A stretch of 64,000 bases of DNA from Asaia bogorensis (GCA_945889625.1 CAMDCE010000012.1:1-64000), one strand, 5' to 3'. Positions 17,244 through 26,622 are shown, numbered from the stretch's first letter. Numbers and translations are program-made. The notes: generated by a model from the letters alone, not told the origin.

Positions 17244-18524
17244 ATGACCGGAAACGCCCCGACCCGCGTTAACGCCGTTCGCGCTTACGCCATCTTGCTG
17301 CTGCGGGTCTTCCTGCCGTTCGCGTTCGCGTATTTCCTTTCCTACATCTTCCGCGGCGTGAACGCGGTGATCTTCCCCTCCCTCGAACGCGACATCGGCA
17401 TCACCGCGGGCGACCTCGGCCTTCTCACCTCCGCCTTCTTTCTGGCCTTCGCCGGCTGCCAACCGATCCTGGGCGTCGCGCTCGACCGCTACGGGCCGCG
17501 CCGCGTGCAGACGACATTGCTCGTCCTCGCCGCGGCAGGCTCGGCACTGTTCGGTCTGGCGGGCTCGCTGCCCGAGCTGATCCTGGCGCGCATATTGATC
17601 GGCCTCGGCTTTGCTGGCGGACTGATGGCTGCCATCAAGGCGATCACGCTGTGGTATCCGCCGCATCGGTGGGGCCTGATCACCGGCTTTCACATGACGG
17701 CTGGCGGGGTCGGCACGATGGCGGCGACCTTGCCGGTCCAGTGGTCGCTCTCCGTGATGAGCTGGCAGGGGCTGTTTTTCTGGCTGGCGGCGATATGCCT
17801 GGCGACCGCGGTGCTGCTTTTCAGTGTGGTGCCGGAGCGTCCGTCGACCGGGTCACGAGGCACTCTGCGCGAACAATTCCGCGCCACCGGCATCGTGCTG
17901 ACCGATGGCTTCTACTGGCGCATCCAGCCGTTGCTCTGCGCCCAGCAACTCGCCTTCATCGGCTGCATCTCGCTGTGGATCGGGCCGTGGCTGCGCGACG
18001 TCGGTGGCATTGCCAGCATGGAGGCGCGCGCCGACCTGCAGCTCTGCACAGCCGCGATCATGACCCTTGGCTTTGCCCTGAGCGGGGTCATCGCGGGCTC
18101 ATGCCGCAGGATCGGACTCAACGACTTCGTCTCGACCAGCATCATCAGCTTCCTGTTCGCCCTGGTGTGCGGCTGGCTGGCCTTTGCGCCGCCGATGTAT
18201 CCGCTGGTTCCGTGGGCGCTGTTCGGCTTTTTCGGGGCCTGCACCATCCAATACCTTCCGGTGATGGCGGCGTCTTTCCCGCCGCACTACGCGGGAAGGG
18301 TCACGACAAGCAGCAATCTCGTGGCCTTCGCGGTGATCTTCGCCGGTCAATGGGCGATCGGCAAAGTTGTCGACCTGTGGCCCAAAACCGCGACGGGTTA
18401 CGCGCCCGACGGCTATGTCTGGGCGTTCGGCGGGCTGTTCATCCTGCAACTGGCCGGTCTGGCGTGGCTGCTGCTGTCGCGGGGCCGGCCGATGGCGCGC
18501 GAGCGGCTGGCGGTGGCAGAGTGA
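17244..18524 (+). CDS. MFS transporter
   Basis: About 426 residues from ATG 17244; the frame is open 14 codons further upstream, but the hydrophobic topology and an AAGAAA just before favour 17244. Twelve membrane segments are readable, with the MFS loop signature LDRYGPRRVQT after segment 2 and GLGFAGGLMAAIKAITLWYP around segments 4-5. The pattern resembles nitrate/organic-anion type MFS carriers, but the substrate cannot be told. Its last 86 bases overlap the end of the convergent mipZ gene. Confidence 0.8.
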   Translation: MTGNAPTRVNAVRAYAILLLRVFLPFAFAYFLSYIFRGVNAVIFPSLERDIGITAGDLGLLTSAFFLAFAGCQPILGVALDRYGPRRVQTTLLVLAAAGSALFGLAGSLPELILARILIGLGFAGGLMAAIKAITLWYPPHRWGLITGFHMTAGGVGTMAATLPVQWSLSVMSWQGLFFWLAAICLATAVLLFSVVPERPSTGSRGTLREQFRATGIVLTDGFYWRIQPLLCAQQLAFIGCISLWIGPWLRDVGGIASMEARADLQLCTAAIMTLGFALSGVIAGSCRRIGLNDFVSTSIISFLFALVCGWLAFAPPMYPLVPWALFGFFGACTIQYLPVMAASFPPHYAGRVTTSSNLVAFAVIFAGQWAIGKVVDLWPKTATGYAPDGYVWAFGGLFILQLAGLAWLLLSRGRPMARERLAVAE

Positions 18525-19374
18525 GCGCCGCCACGAGGTCGCGCACTTCCTGACGCGCCGCGACGTGGCTGAGCGTCAGCGGCGGCCCGCTCTTGCCGCG
18601 CCTCAAGTCGAGCAGCGTGAGCCCGCTCAGGAACAGCTCCTTGTAGATCACCCTCTCGCTCAGGCCCGCCGCGATCCTGAAGCCGATGCGCTTGGCCAGC
18701 GCCTCGAGGACGGCGCCCATATCGCGCTTGTTGCGCGCGGCGAGCGAGGACAGGCGATTGCGCATCACCACCCAGTCGACCGGCCGGCCGCCCTGGATGG
18801 CGCGCAGCTGGCGCTGCTTCCACACCGCCTCGGCATAGATCGACGGCCGCACGATCTTGAGCGTGTCGGGATCGACCCGTGCCAGCAGGTCGAGGTCGAT
18901 AAAGCTGTCGTTGAGCGGCGTCAGCAGGGTGTCAGCCCAGGTATGGGCGAGCCGACTGAGATGGGTGTCGCTGCCCGGAGTATCGATGATGACGAAATCT
19001 GCCGACGCCGTGGCGGGCTCGAGCGCCGCCTCGAAACGCGCCGACTCGTCGGCTTCGGCGGCGGCGCGATCAGGCAGCGCGGACAACGGCACGATGGCAT
19101 GCACCGGCATCGGCAAGTCGACGTCTTTGCGTTGGGCGTAGGCGGCGCGGTTTTCGATATAGCGGCTGAGCGTGCCCTGTCGGGCGTCGAGATCGACGGT
19201 CGCCACCCGCGCGCCCTCTCCCATCAGGGCAACGGCGATGTGCAGCGCGGTGGTCGACTTGCCCGAGCCGCCCTTCTCGTTGCCGATCACCAGTACATGG
19301 GCGCGGCCGGGCACCCGCGCCGCCTGTGTCTGGACGATGCTGGGATTGGCCGCCGGCTGAAAGCGGTCGCTCAC
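18439..19374 (-). CDS. mipZ: MipZ-type ParA-like ATPase, division-site positioning
   Basis: 311 residues. The deviant Walker A NEKGGSGKST (32-41) follows VLVIG, then VATVDLDARQGTLSRYIENR, then the Walker B-like FVIIDTPGSD; these match MipZ, which forms a gradient from the ParB-bound poles and inhibits FtsZ assembly in alphaproteobacteria. The C-terminus ends in an Ala/Pro-rich tail of about 30 residues that overlaps the 3' end of the MFS gene. It lies 9 bases from the molybdopterin oxidoreductase gene upstream on the same strand. Assignment to mipZ rather than a plasmid ParA rests on the length and the ENR and WVVMRNRLS segments. Confidence 0.88.
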   Translation of the reverse strand: MSDRFQPAANPSIVQTQAARVPGRAHVLVIGNEKGGSGKSTTALHIAVALMGEGARVATVDLDARQGTLSRYIENRAAYAQRKDVDLPMPVHAIVPLSALPDRAAAEADESARFEAALEPATASADFVIIDTPGSDTHLSRLAHTWADTLLTPLNDSFIDLDLLARVDPDTLKIVRPSIYAEAVWKQRQLRAIQGGRPVDWVVMRNRLSSLAARNKRDMGAVLEALAKRIGFRIAAGLSERVIYKELFLSGLTLLDLRRGKSGPPLTLSHVAARQEVRDLVAALTLPPPAARAPSAGPATAAATPDRPVAG

Positions 19375-19383
19375 GCCGGGAAT

Positions 19384-21510
19384 TCAGGCAAGCTTGCGGA
19401 TCCAGACGGCGGTGTCGTGGAACACCGCGCCGCCGTGCGGCCAGCCGGGATCTGCCGAGGTCACGGCATTGATGCCGATGCCGGTCTCGAAGTTGCGGTT
19501 GGGCCAGATGCCTTCGACCACCACGACGCCGCGCTGCTGGCCGGACTTGGCCTTGGCGTTGACGATGGTCTTGCCGCGCTCGTTGCCGACTTCCACGCGA
19601 TCGCCGTCGGCGAGGCCCATGGCGGCGCAGTCCTCGGGGTTCATCATCGCCGTCGGCCGCACTTCGCGCTTCTGCGAGCTCGGCGTCTCGGTGAAAGTCG
19701 AGTTGAGGAAGGTGCGCGCAGGTGCTGCAACCAGCCGGAACGGCTTGTCCGGCGTGGCGTTGTCGATCACGTCGAAATGGTCGGGCAGCACGGGCATGTC
19801 CTTGCCGCGCGGACCGTAGGCTGCCCAGTCGGGCTTGAAGCGGAACTTCTTGTCGGGCCAGGCGAAGCCGTCGAGGAAGTGCGAGGTCTCGAAGCCGAGA
19901 TGGAAATCCTGCCCGCCCTTCTTCCAGTTGGTCTCGGCATCCCACATGCCGGACTTCTTAAGCGCCTCGTCCATGATCTGCCACGGCGTCATGTCGAAGC
20001 CACGATGCCGGGCGCCCAGCCGCTTGGCGAGCTCGGAGATCACATAGTGGTTCTCGCGGCACTCCCCCGGCGCCTCGATCACCGCCTTGGTCACCTGGAA
20101 GAAGGTGTGGCCGCTCGCGGTATAGAAGTCGTCGTGCTCGAGGAACATGGTGGCCGGCAAGACGATGTCGGCATAGGCCGCCGTCTCGGTCATGAACTGC
20201 TCGTGCACGCAGACGAACAGGTCCTCACGCTTGAAGCCCTTGTGCACCAGCTCGAGCTCCGGGCAAACCATCGCCGGGTTGGTGTTCTGGATCAGCAGGC
20301 CGGTCACCGGTGGGCCATCCTTCAATGCTTCGCGATCGCCGGTCAGGATCGGGCCCAGGCGCGACTGATCAAGCTCGCGGATCGAAGTGTCGACGACATC
20401 GAGGCCTTCGATCACCGTCCGGTTGACCGGATACATGCCGGTGTGGCCGTAGAGCGCACCGCCGCCCTTGTATTTCCACGCGCCGGTCACTGCCGGCAGG
20501 CAGGTGACGGCATGCATGTTGTGCGCGCCGTTGCGGCTGCGGCTGAAACCATGATGGCAGCGGATGAAGGCGGCCTTGCTCTGGCCGAACAGGCGGGCGA
20601 AGGCCACGATCTCGTCGACCGGCAGGCCGGTGATCTTCGACGCCCACTCCGGCGTGCGCGCAGCAACGTGGGCCGCCAGCTCGTCCGGCGCGTCGGTGTA
20701 GCGGCGGAGATAGTCCCAGTCGGCGTAGCCTTCCTTGAACAGGACATGCATGACCCCGACCGCCAGCGCGCCATCGGTTCCGGGGCGGACTGCGAGGTGC
20801 ATGTCAGACTGCTCGGCAGTGCCGGTGCGGTAGGGATCGACCACGACCAGCTTGGCCCCGCGCTTCTTGGCCTTCATGGCGTGGGTCATGACATTGACCT
20901 GGGTGTTCACCGGATTGCCGCCCCAGATCACCACCAGCTCGGAATGCTCGTCGACCTCGCGGACATCGGCGCCGCGCTTGGCGCCGACGCCGGCGATCCA
21001 GCCGGTGTCGGAGAGCGTCACGCAGATGGTCGAGAAATAGCGCGAGTATTTCATCACATGGCGCAGGCGGTTGATGCCGTCGCGCTGCACCAATCCCATG
21101 GTGCCGGCGTAATAGTAGGGCCAGATCGTTTCCGTGCCGAATTGGCGCGCCTTGGCCTGGAACTGCTCGGCCACGATGTCGAGGGCGTCGCTCCACGAGA
21201 TTTCGGCGAACTGCCTGGAGCCCTTGGGCCCGGTGCGGCGCAGCGGCTTCATCAGCCGGTCGGGATGATGGATGCGCTCGGCATAGCGGGCGACCTTTTC
21301 GCAGATCACCCCCGCCGTGTAGTCGTTGCGCATCGAGCCGCGCACCCGGCCGATCGTCCTGGCGTCGAGTCGCTCGACGTCCAGCGCGCAGGTGCTGGTG
21401 CAATCGTGCGGACAGACCGAGGGCACGATGGTGATGCCGGAGTCGCTGTTCTTGGCCCGTGCGCCCTCTGCATTTGAATGGGGCGCATGGGCATGATCAT
21501 CGGGGGACAT
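19384..21510 (-). CDS. Molybdopterin-dependent oxidoreductase with Fe4S4 motif (FdhA/BisC-like)
   Basis: 708 residues from ATG 21510 (GGAG seven bases upstream; the frame stays open further but with unlikely sequence). The N-terminal cluster motif is CPHDCTSTC followed by a distant Cys in AGVICEK. Next are the MGD-binding regions (WGGNPVNTQ, VVVDPYRTGTAEQSD, IQNTNPAMVCPE) and the C-terminal molydopterin dinucleotide domain (RTFLNSTFTE, LADGDRVEVGNERG). It belongs to the DMSO reductase superfamily, in the branch of cytoplasmic formate-dehydrogenase- or thiosulfate-reductase-like proteins. There is no Tat signal and no electron-transfer subunit gene alongside. Substrate unknown. Confidence 0.82.
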   Translation of the reverse strand: MSPDDHAHAPHSNAEGARAKNSDSGITIVPSVCPHDCTSTCALDVERLDARTIGRVRGSMRNDYTAGVICEKVARYAERIHHPDRLMKPLRRTGPKGSRQFAEISWSDALDIVAEQFQAKARQFGTETIWPYYYAGTMGLVQRDGINRLRHVMKYSRYFSTICVTLSDTGWIAGVGAKRGADVREVDEHSELVVIWGGNPVNTQVNVMTHAMKAKKRGAKLVVVDPYRTGTAEQSDMHLAVRPGTDGALAVGVMHVLFKEGYADWDYLRRYTDAPDELAAHVAARTPEWASKITGLPVDEIVAFARLFGQSKAAFIRCHHGFSRSRNGAHNMHAVTCLPAVTGAWKYKGGGALYGHTGMYPVNRTVIEGLDVVDTSIRELDQSRLGPILTGDREALKDGPPVTGLLIQNTNPAMVCPELELVHKGFKREDLFVCVHEQFMTETAAYADIVLPATMFLEHDDFYTASGHTFFQVTKAVIEAPGECRENHYVISELAKRLGARHRGFDMTPWQIMDEALKKSGMWDAETNWKKGGQDFHLGFETSHFLDGFAWPDKKFRFKPDWAAYGPRGKDMPVLPDHFDVIDNATPDKPFRLVAAPARTFLNSTFTETPSSQKREVRPTAMMNPEDCAAMGLADGDRVEVGNERGKTIVNAKAKSGQQRGVVVVEGIWPNRNFETGIGINAVTSADPGWPHGGAVFHDTAVWIRKLA

Positions 21511-21658
21511 ATGGACGCTCCGCGAGAAGTGCCGCAGCATAGCGCGCGACAGCCCATGGGAACACCCCAGCCTGACCTCTGAGCGCCCCTCGTCCACTGG
21601 CGCCATCCGCCGCGCCATCGAGGCCGATGCGAGCGCGTTCGCAGCCCTTGCGCCCTGG

Positions 21659-22834
21659 TTGACGCCCTCGACCGCGGCGGAGGATCGCGCCACCTTCGTC
21701 ATCGAAGGCGAGACAGGCCTGCTCGGCGTCATGCACTTGGCGCAGGCGGCCAAGCACCTGAGTGTCGAACAGCTGCGGGTCGTGTCCGGCGCGCAGGAAG
21801 ACGAATGTCGGCAATCGCTGATTTCCTTCGCCGAGACCGCCGCCCATGCGCTCGACCTCAGCGAGGTCCGACTGCGTGCCGGCGTCGTGGCCGACGCTCT
21901 GGCGACCGCGCTGGGCTATCGCGACGGCGTCAAGTCGGTGCGGAAAAGCAGGGCGGCACAGGCTGCGGCCTATCTCGAGGGGGTGGGCGTCCCGCTGTGG
22001 CGGGATGGCACCGCGACACTTGGCACGACGCTTTACTATCGCGGCGTCTGGGCCGCGATCGCCATGATCCTCGGCCTCGGCAGCGTCTCGATCGCCGTCT
22101 TCAGCGACAGCAAGCTCAGCTGGCTTCACATCGCCGCGCCGGCCCTGCTCTGTTTCATCGCCACCCTCTTCGCGGTCTGGCAGATCTGCCTGGTCGTGTT
22201 TGCGGCCAAGCGCACCGGTCATCGCCTCGCCTTGGCCGCAATGGCCGCCGCCGCCGCTATTCTGCTCATCGGCGCCGCCCTTTATGACCGGGCTGTACCG
22301 TCGCTCGCCGAACTGTGGGCCATCTATGCCGGCGACGAGGCCCTGGGCGATCTCGTGGTCGAGCTCAGCTCCGACGGCAAGACTCTGTCCATCGACGGCG
22401 CCTATGGCACGGGCGGCGATGCGACCGTGCGCAATATGCTCGAGCGGCATCCGGGAATCCGCGAAGTCGTCCTCAGCGGCCCCGGCGGACGGGTGGGCGT
22501 GGGCTTTGCGATCAACAACATGATCCGCAAGCGCCGGCTGGCCACGCGGGTCGAGTCCGGCTGCGCTTCAGCCTGCACCATCGCCTTCCTGGGCGGCGTC
22601 GACCGCAGCATTTCACCTGGTGGCCGACTTGGCTTCCACCAGACGAGCTTTCCCGGCATGGGCGAGAACGACATGTACGAAAGCAATCGCGACATGAGGC
22701 GGTTCCTGGTCCGCGGCGCCGGCATCACGCCGGAGTTCGCCCAGCGAGTGGTCGACACGCCGCCCGGTTCGATCTGGGTGCCGACGCCCGAGGAATTGCT
22801 GGCAGGCCGCGTCATTCACCGCGTAAAGCAGTGA
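21659..22834 (+). CDS. GNAT-like / transmembrane / ClpP-like fusion protein
   Basis: 391 residues from TTG 21659. Residues 1-100 resemble an N-acetyltransferase fold (GLLGVMHL, then ALDLSEVRLRAGVVADALA); similar sequence, IRRAIEADASAFAAL, is coded in frame just upstream without any ATG, GTG or TTG, so the true start is unresolved. Three hydrophobic segments follow (about 123-143, 150-178, 184-205). The C-terminal part from about 215 is a crotonase/ClpP-like domain of the COG3904 type, with GPGGRVGVGFAINN, a candidate catalytic Ser in ESGCASACT and a His in GRLGFHQ. The ClpP-like part would sit outside the membrane. The next gene starts 2 bases after the stop. Confidence 0.6.
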   Translation: MTPSTAAEDRATFVIEGETGLLGVMHLAQAAKHLSVEQLRVVSGAQEDECRQSLISFAETAAHALDLSEVRLRAGVVADALATALGYRDGVKSVRKSRAAQAAAYLEGVGVPLWRDGTATLGTTLYYRGVWAAIAMILGLGSVSIAVFSDSKLSWLHIAAPALLCFIATLFAVWQICLVVFAAKRTGHRLALAAMAAAAAILLIGAALYDRAVPSLAELWAIYAGDEALGDLVVELSSDGKTLSIDGAYGTGGDATVRNMLERHPGIREVVLSGPGGRVGVGFAINNMIRKRRLATRVESGCASACTIAFLGGVDRSISPGGRLGFHQTSFPGMGENDMYESNRDMRRFLVRGAGITPEFAQRVVDTPPGSIWVPTPEELLAGRVIHRVKQ

Positions 22835-22835
22835 C

Positions 22836-24470
22836 ATGATCCCGCTTGGCCTGCCCTACGACGATGCAATGCGCCAGTTTCGCTGGCCCAGGCCCGAGCA
22901 CTTCAACATCGGGCGCGCAGTCTGCGAGCGCCACCCCCACCAGGCGCTGGCGCTTATCGTCGAGAATGCCGATGGCAGCGTGCGCAACTGGACGTTCGGC
23001 GAGCTGCTCGCCGGCAGTTCGCGGCTGGCCAACGCGCTTGCCGCCAAGGGCATCGGCAAGGGCGACAGGATCGGCGTGTTCCTGAGCCAGGGTGCCGAAC
23101 TCACGCTCTGCCACCTTGCCGGCTATCGCATGGGCGCGGTGGTGTTGCCGCTGTTCACCCTGTTCGGCGAGGACGCGCTGGAATACCGCCTGGCCAACGC
23201 TGAAGCCTCGGCTCTGGTCACAGACATGAGCCAGTTGGCGAAGGTGCTGGCGGTGCGCGATCGCCTGCCGCATCTCAAGACGGTGATCGTGATCGGCGCC
23301 GGCGCGCACGGCAGCGCCTTCCTCGACTGGGATCGCCTGCTGGCCGCGGCGTCCGACAGTTTCGCCACCGTCGACACCGCCGCCGAGGATCCGGCGCTGC
23401 TGATCTACACCTCGGGCACGACGGGGCAGCCCAAGGGCGCGCTGCATGCCCATCGCATGATGCTGGGCGTCGTGCCGGCCGTGGAGCAGTGGCTCGGCCA
23501 CTGGCCGCGCGGCAACGAGGTGATGTGGACGCCGGCCGAATGGGCGTGGATCGCCGGCCTCTACGACGCCCTGTTCCCGGCCTGGTACTACGGCACGCCC
23601 GTGCTGGCCCACCGCTTCGCCAAGTTCGATCCCGAGCGCGCCTTTGCGCTCCTTGAAAGGCACAAGGTCGGCGTGAGCTTCATTCCGCCCACCGCGCTCA
23701 AGATGATGCGGCAGGTGGCCAAGGCGCAGGAGCGCTGGCGCTACGATGTGCGCGCCGTCAGCACGGGCGGCGAGGCGATGGGCGAGGAATTGCTGGCATG
23801 GGGCCGCGAGACATTCGGCACCACCATCTCGGAAGGCTACGGCCAGACCGAGATGAACCTGATGCTGCTCAATTCCCCGGAGTGGTTCGAGGTCCGGCCC
23901 GGATCCTGCGGACGTGCCTGTCCCGGTCGCAAGGTTGCCGTCGTCGATTCCAACGGCCGCGTGCTGCCGCCCGGCGAGGAAGGCCAGATCGCGGGCTGGC
24001 GGCACGACCCCATCGTCATGCTGGAATACTGGCGCAACCCCGAGGCCACGGCGCGCAAATATGCCGGCGACTGGTTGTTGACGGGCGATCTCGGGACCAT
24101 CGACGCCGACGGCTACGTCTTCTTCAAGAGCCGCGACGACGATGTCATCACCTCGGGCGGCTACCGGATCGGCCCGGGCGAGATCGAGGAATGCCTGATG
24201 AAGCACCCGGCCGTGGCCATGGTCGGGGTCGTGGGCGTGCCCGACAGGGTGCGCACCGAGATCGTGAAGGCCTTCGTGCAGCTCCGCCCCGAGATCGCCG
24301 CCACCGAGGCGCTGAAGGCCGATCTGGCCTCCTACGTGAAGACCCGGCTGGCCGCCCACGAATATCCCCGGGAGGTCGAGTTCGTGACCGAGCTGCCGCT
24401 CACCACCACCGGCAAGATCATGCGCCGGGAGCTGCGCCGGCTGGACGCCGAGCGGAAGGCCGGACGCTAA
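22836..24470 (+). CDS. Acyl-CoA synthetase (AMP-forming)
   Basis: 544 residues. The ANL-superfamily P-loop is YTSGTTGQPKG (191-201); the adenine-binding A5 motif is SEGYGQTEMN; the hinge region holds GDWLLTGDLGTIDADGYVFF and RDDDVITSGGYRIGPGEIEE; the catalytic Lys is in TTTGKIMRREL near the C-terminus. It activates a carboxylic acid to its acyl-CoA through an acyl-adenylate; features fit the medium-chain/acetoacetyl-type synthetases. It starts right after the fusion protein and probably shares its transcript. Two hairpins follow the gene. Confidence 0.85.
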   Translation: MIPLGLPYDDAMRQFRWPRPEHFNIGRAVCERHPHQALALIVENADGSVRNWTFGELLAGSSRLANALAAKGIGKGDRIGVFLSQGAELTLCHLAGYRMGAVVLPLFTLFGEDALEYRLANAEASALVTDMSQLAKVLAVRDRLPHLKTVIVIGAGAHGSAFLDWDRLLAAASDSFATVDTAAEDPALLIYTSGTTGQPKGALHAHRMMLGVVPAVEQWLGHWPRGNEVMWTPAEWAWIAGLYDALFPAWYYGTPVLAHRFAKFDPERAFALLERHKVGVSFIPPTALKMMRQVAKAQERWRYDVRAVSTGGEAMGEELLAWGRETFGTTISEGYGQTEMNLMLLNSPEWFEVRPGSCGRACPGRKVAVVDSNGRVLPPGEEGQIAGWRHDPIVMLEYWRNPEATARKYAGDWLLTGDLGTIDADGYVFFKSRDDDVITSGGYRIGPGEIEECLMKHPAVAMVGVVGVPDRVRTEIVKAFVQLRPEIAATEALKADLASYVKTRLAAHEYPREVEFVTELPLTTTGKIMRRELRRLDAERKAGR

Positions 24471-24564
24471 GATTCGTCCAGACTTATCTGGACGCCCGCG
24501 ACGTCCCACATAGTGGGACGTCCTGGATGCCGACGACATCGGGGTTTCTGGCGATTCGTCCAGA
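24471..24564. repeat. Two perfect hairpins and a direct repeat after the acyl-CoA synthetase gene
   Basis: GTCCAGA-CTTA-TCTGGAC (24476-24493) is a 7-bp stem. GACGTCCCAC-ATA-GTGGGACGTC (24500-24522) is a 10-bp stem with a 3-base loop. GATTCGTCCAGA occurs at 24471-24482 and again at 24553-24564. No T-run follows, so a classical terminator is not indicated. The hairpins may protect mRNA ends or bind a protein. The rest of the 24471-24867 gap holds only a doubtful short ORF. Confidence 0.6.
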
Positions 24565-24609
24565 ATCCGGCCACACCCTTCGCGCAATAAAATGACCGCG
24601 CGGATCGAC

Positions 24610-24762
24610 CTAGAAGAGGCTGAGCAGGGTCTGCGCGTTGCTTTCGGGAATGCCGCCCAGGAGCGCCAGGAGGCCGATCAGGGCCGCCGGCCACCACTCG
24701 GCCAGACGGCTCAACCCGTTATCGCGGGACGAGGAAGCCTGCAGGGGAAATCGTGCGAGCAT
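24610..24762 (-). CDS. Possible small membrane protein (50 aa)
   Basis: From ATG 24762, 50 residues with one hydrophobic segment (WWPAALIGLLALLGGI) flanked by a charged N-terminal half. A weak AAGAG lies about 10 bases before the start. No family is recognised, and the gene would stand alone in a 397-base gap. It could equally be a chance frame. Confidence 0.28.
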   Translation of the reverse strand: MLARFPLQASSSRDNGLSRLAEWWPAALIGLLALLGGIPESNAQTLLSLF

Positions 24763-24867
24763 GGGAATGGCTCTTGTCAGTGTCAAAATAGGGCCGAAAT
24801 ATGACTGAACAGTACGGCCTAATTCCCTGAAACACAAGGAAAATACTAGTCTACTTAAAGTGTCAGA

Positions 24868-26622
24868 TTAGCTCGCAGCCGCCGATAGGTTGAATTGCAG
24901 CTCGGCCAGCCGGGCATAGAGCCCGCCCCGGCGGACCAGGTCGGTATGGTGGCCGACGTCGACCACCCGCCCCCGGTCGATCACCACGATCCGGTCGGCC
25001 TTCTGCACTGTCGCCAGCCGGTGGGCGATCACCAGGGTGGTGCGCTTGTGCATCAGCCGGTCGAGCGCCTGCTGGACGGCCAGCTCGCTCTCGGCATCGA
25101 GTGCGCTGGTGGCCTCGTCGAGCAGCAGGATGGCGGGATCACAGAGCAGCGCCCGGGCAACGGCGATGCGCTGGCGCTGGCCGCCCGACAGGCGCACGCC
25201 GCGATTGCCGAGGTCGGTGGCGAAGCCCTGCGGCAGGGCCTCGATGAAGGACAGCGCCGAAGCCGAATCCGCGGCGGCCCGTACCTCGGCGTCCGAAGCG
25301 TCAGGCCGGCCGTAGCGGATGTTGTTGGCCACTGACGCGGTGAACAGCACCGGCTCCTGCGGCACGATGGCGAGGGTGCTTCTAAGGTCGGCCAGCCGCA
25401 GTTCGCGGATATCGACACCATCGATCCGGATCGCCCCGGCCTCCGGATCGTAGAAGCGCAGCAGCAGATTGAAGACCGTGGTCTTGCCGGCTCCCGAGGG
25501 GCCGACGATAGCCACCGTTTCGCCCGGCGCGACGGCGAGATCGAAGCGATCCAGCGCGCGCGCATCGGGCCGCGTGGGATAGCGGAACGACACTTCGGCG
25601 AACGACACCACACCCTGGGTTGGCTTGGGCAGCGCCCTGGGGTTGGCCGACTCGACGATAACCGGCTTTTCCGCGCCCAGCTCCGCAAGCCTCTCGGCGG
25701 CACCGGAGGCGCGCTGCAGATCGCCAATTGTTTCGCTGATGGCGCCGCCGGAACCGGCTACCAGAACCGCGTAGAAAATGAAGGCCGAGAGGTCGCCGGC
25801 GCTGATTTGGCCGGTGATCACATCGTGGCCGCCCATCCACAGCAGGAAGCCGACGGCGGAGAAGACGATGAAGATGACCAGCGTGGTCATGACGGCGCGC
25901 CGGGCGATGCGCCGGCAGGCTGCCCCGAAAGCACGCTCGGTCGCCTCGCCGAAGCGCTGACTGGCGTGGTCTTCCTGTGCGAAGGCCTGAACGGTGCGCA
26001 CGGCGTCGAGCGTCTCGCCGCCTTCCGACACCATGTCGGCAAGGCGCGCCTGGGCCTCGCGTGACAAAGCCCGCACCTTGCGGCCAAACAGCACGATCGG
26101 CGCCACCACCAGCGGCACCACCGCCAGCACATGGAGCGCAAGCTTGGGATTGGTGATCACCAGCATCGCGATGCCGCCGACGCACATCAGCGTGTTGCGC
26201 AACGCCACCGAGGCCGACGAGCCGATCACCTGCTCGATGAGTTGGGCGTCGGCCGAGATGCGGCTCATGACGTCGCCCGAGCGCTTGACCTCGAACCAGG
26301 CAGGCCCCAGCCGCACGACATGGGCGAAGAGATCCTTGCGCAGATTGCCGACCACCCGCTCGCCCAGCCATGACACGAGATAGAAGCGCGCGCCCGAGGC
26401 GATGGCCAGCACCAGCGCCACGACGAGCAGCGAAGCCAGCGCATAGTTCAAGATGTCCGGCCGGCCCTGGGCGAAGCCGCGATCGATCAGGGCGCGCAGG
26501 CAAGCGCCGAAGGCCAGCACCGTGCCGGCGGCAACCAGCAGCGACAGCAGCGCCAACGCCACCCGGCCGCGATGCGGCCGGAGATAAGGCACCAGAAGCT
26601 TGAGGCCGGCGAAACGGTTCAT
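24868..26622 (-). CDS. ABC exporter, fused membrane and ATPase domains
   Basis: 584 residues from ATG 26622, which overlaps the stop of cyaY as ATGA; this coupling decides the start over a longer frame from 26703. Six membrane segments fill residues 1-300. The nucleotide-binding domain has Walker A GPSGAGKT (374-381), Q-loop VPQEPVLF, signature LSGGQRQR (478-485), Walker B ILLLDEATSALD and the H-loop in LVIAHRLATV. This is the MsbA/BmrA type of half-transporter exporter, working as a homodimer on lipids or drugs. Co-transcription with a frataxin homolog raises iron-sulfur or heme export as an idea only. Confidence 0.87.
   Translation of the reverse strand: MNRFAGLKLLVPYLRPHRGRVALALLSLLVAAGTVLAFGACLRALIDRGFAQGRPDILNYALASLLVVALVLAIASGARFYLVSWLGERVVGNLRKDLFAHVVRLGPAWFEVKRSGDVMSRISADAQLIEQVIGSSASVALRNTLMCVGGIAMLVITNPKLALHVLAVVPLVVAPIVLFGRKVRALSREAQARLADMVSEGGETLDAVRTVQAFAQEDHASQRFGEATERAFGAACRRIARRAVMTTLVIFIVFSAVGFLLWMGGHDVITGQISAGDLSAFIFYAVLVAGSGGAISETIGDLQRASGAAERLAELGAEKPVIVESANPRALPKPTQGVVSFAEVSFRYPTRPDARALDRFDLAVAPGETVAIVGPSGAGKTTVFNLLLRFYDPEAGAIRIDGVDIRELRLADLRSTLAIVPQEPVLFTASVANNIRYGRPDASDAEVRAAADSASALSFIEALPQGFATDLGNRGVRLSGGQRQRIAVARALLCDPAILLLDEATSALDAESELAVQQALDRLMHKRTTLVIAHRLATVQKADRIVVIDRGRVVDVGHHTDLVRRGGLYARLAELQFNLSAAAS

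Noticed and set aside
18367..21477. A plus-strand open frame of more than 1000 codons antisense to mipZ and the molybdopterin oxidoreductase gene
   Set aside because: The opposite strand carries clear enzyme motifs in the same place; long antisense frames are common in GC-rich DNA, and the translation is Arg/His/Gly-rich without domains.
24476..24522. Rho-independent terminator after the acyl-CoA synthetase gene
   Set aside because: The stems are strong but no T-run follows either of them.
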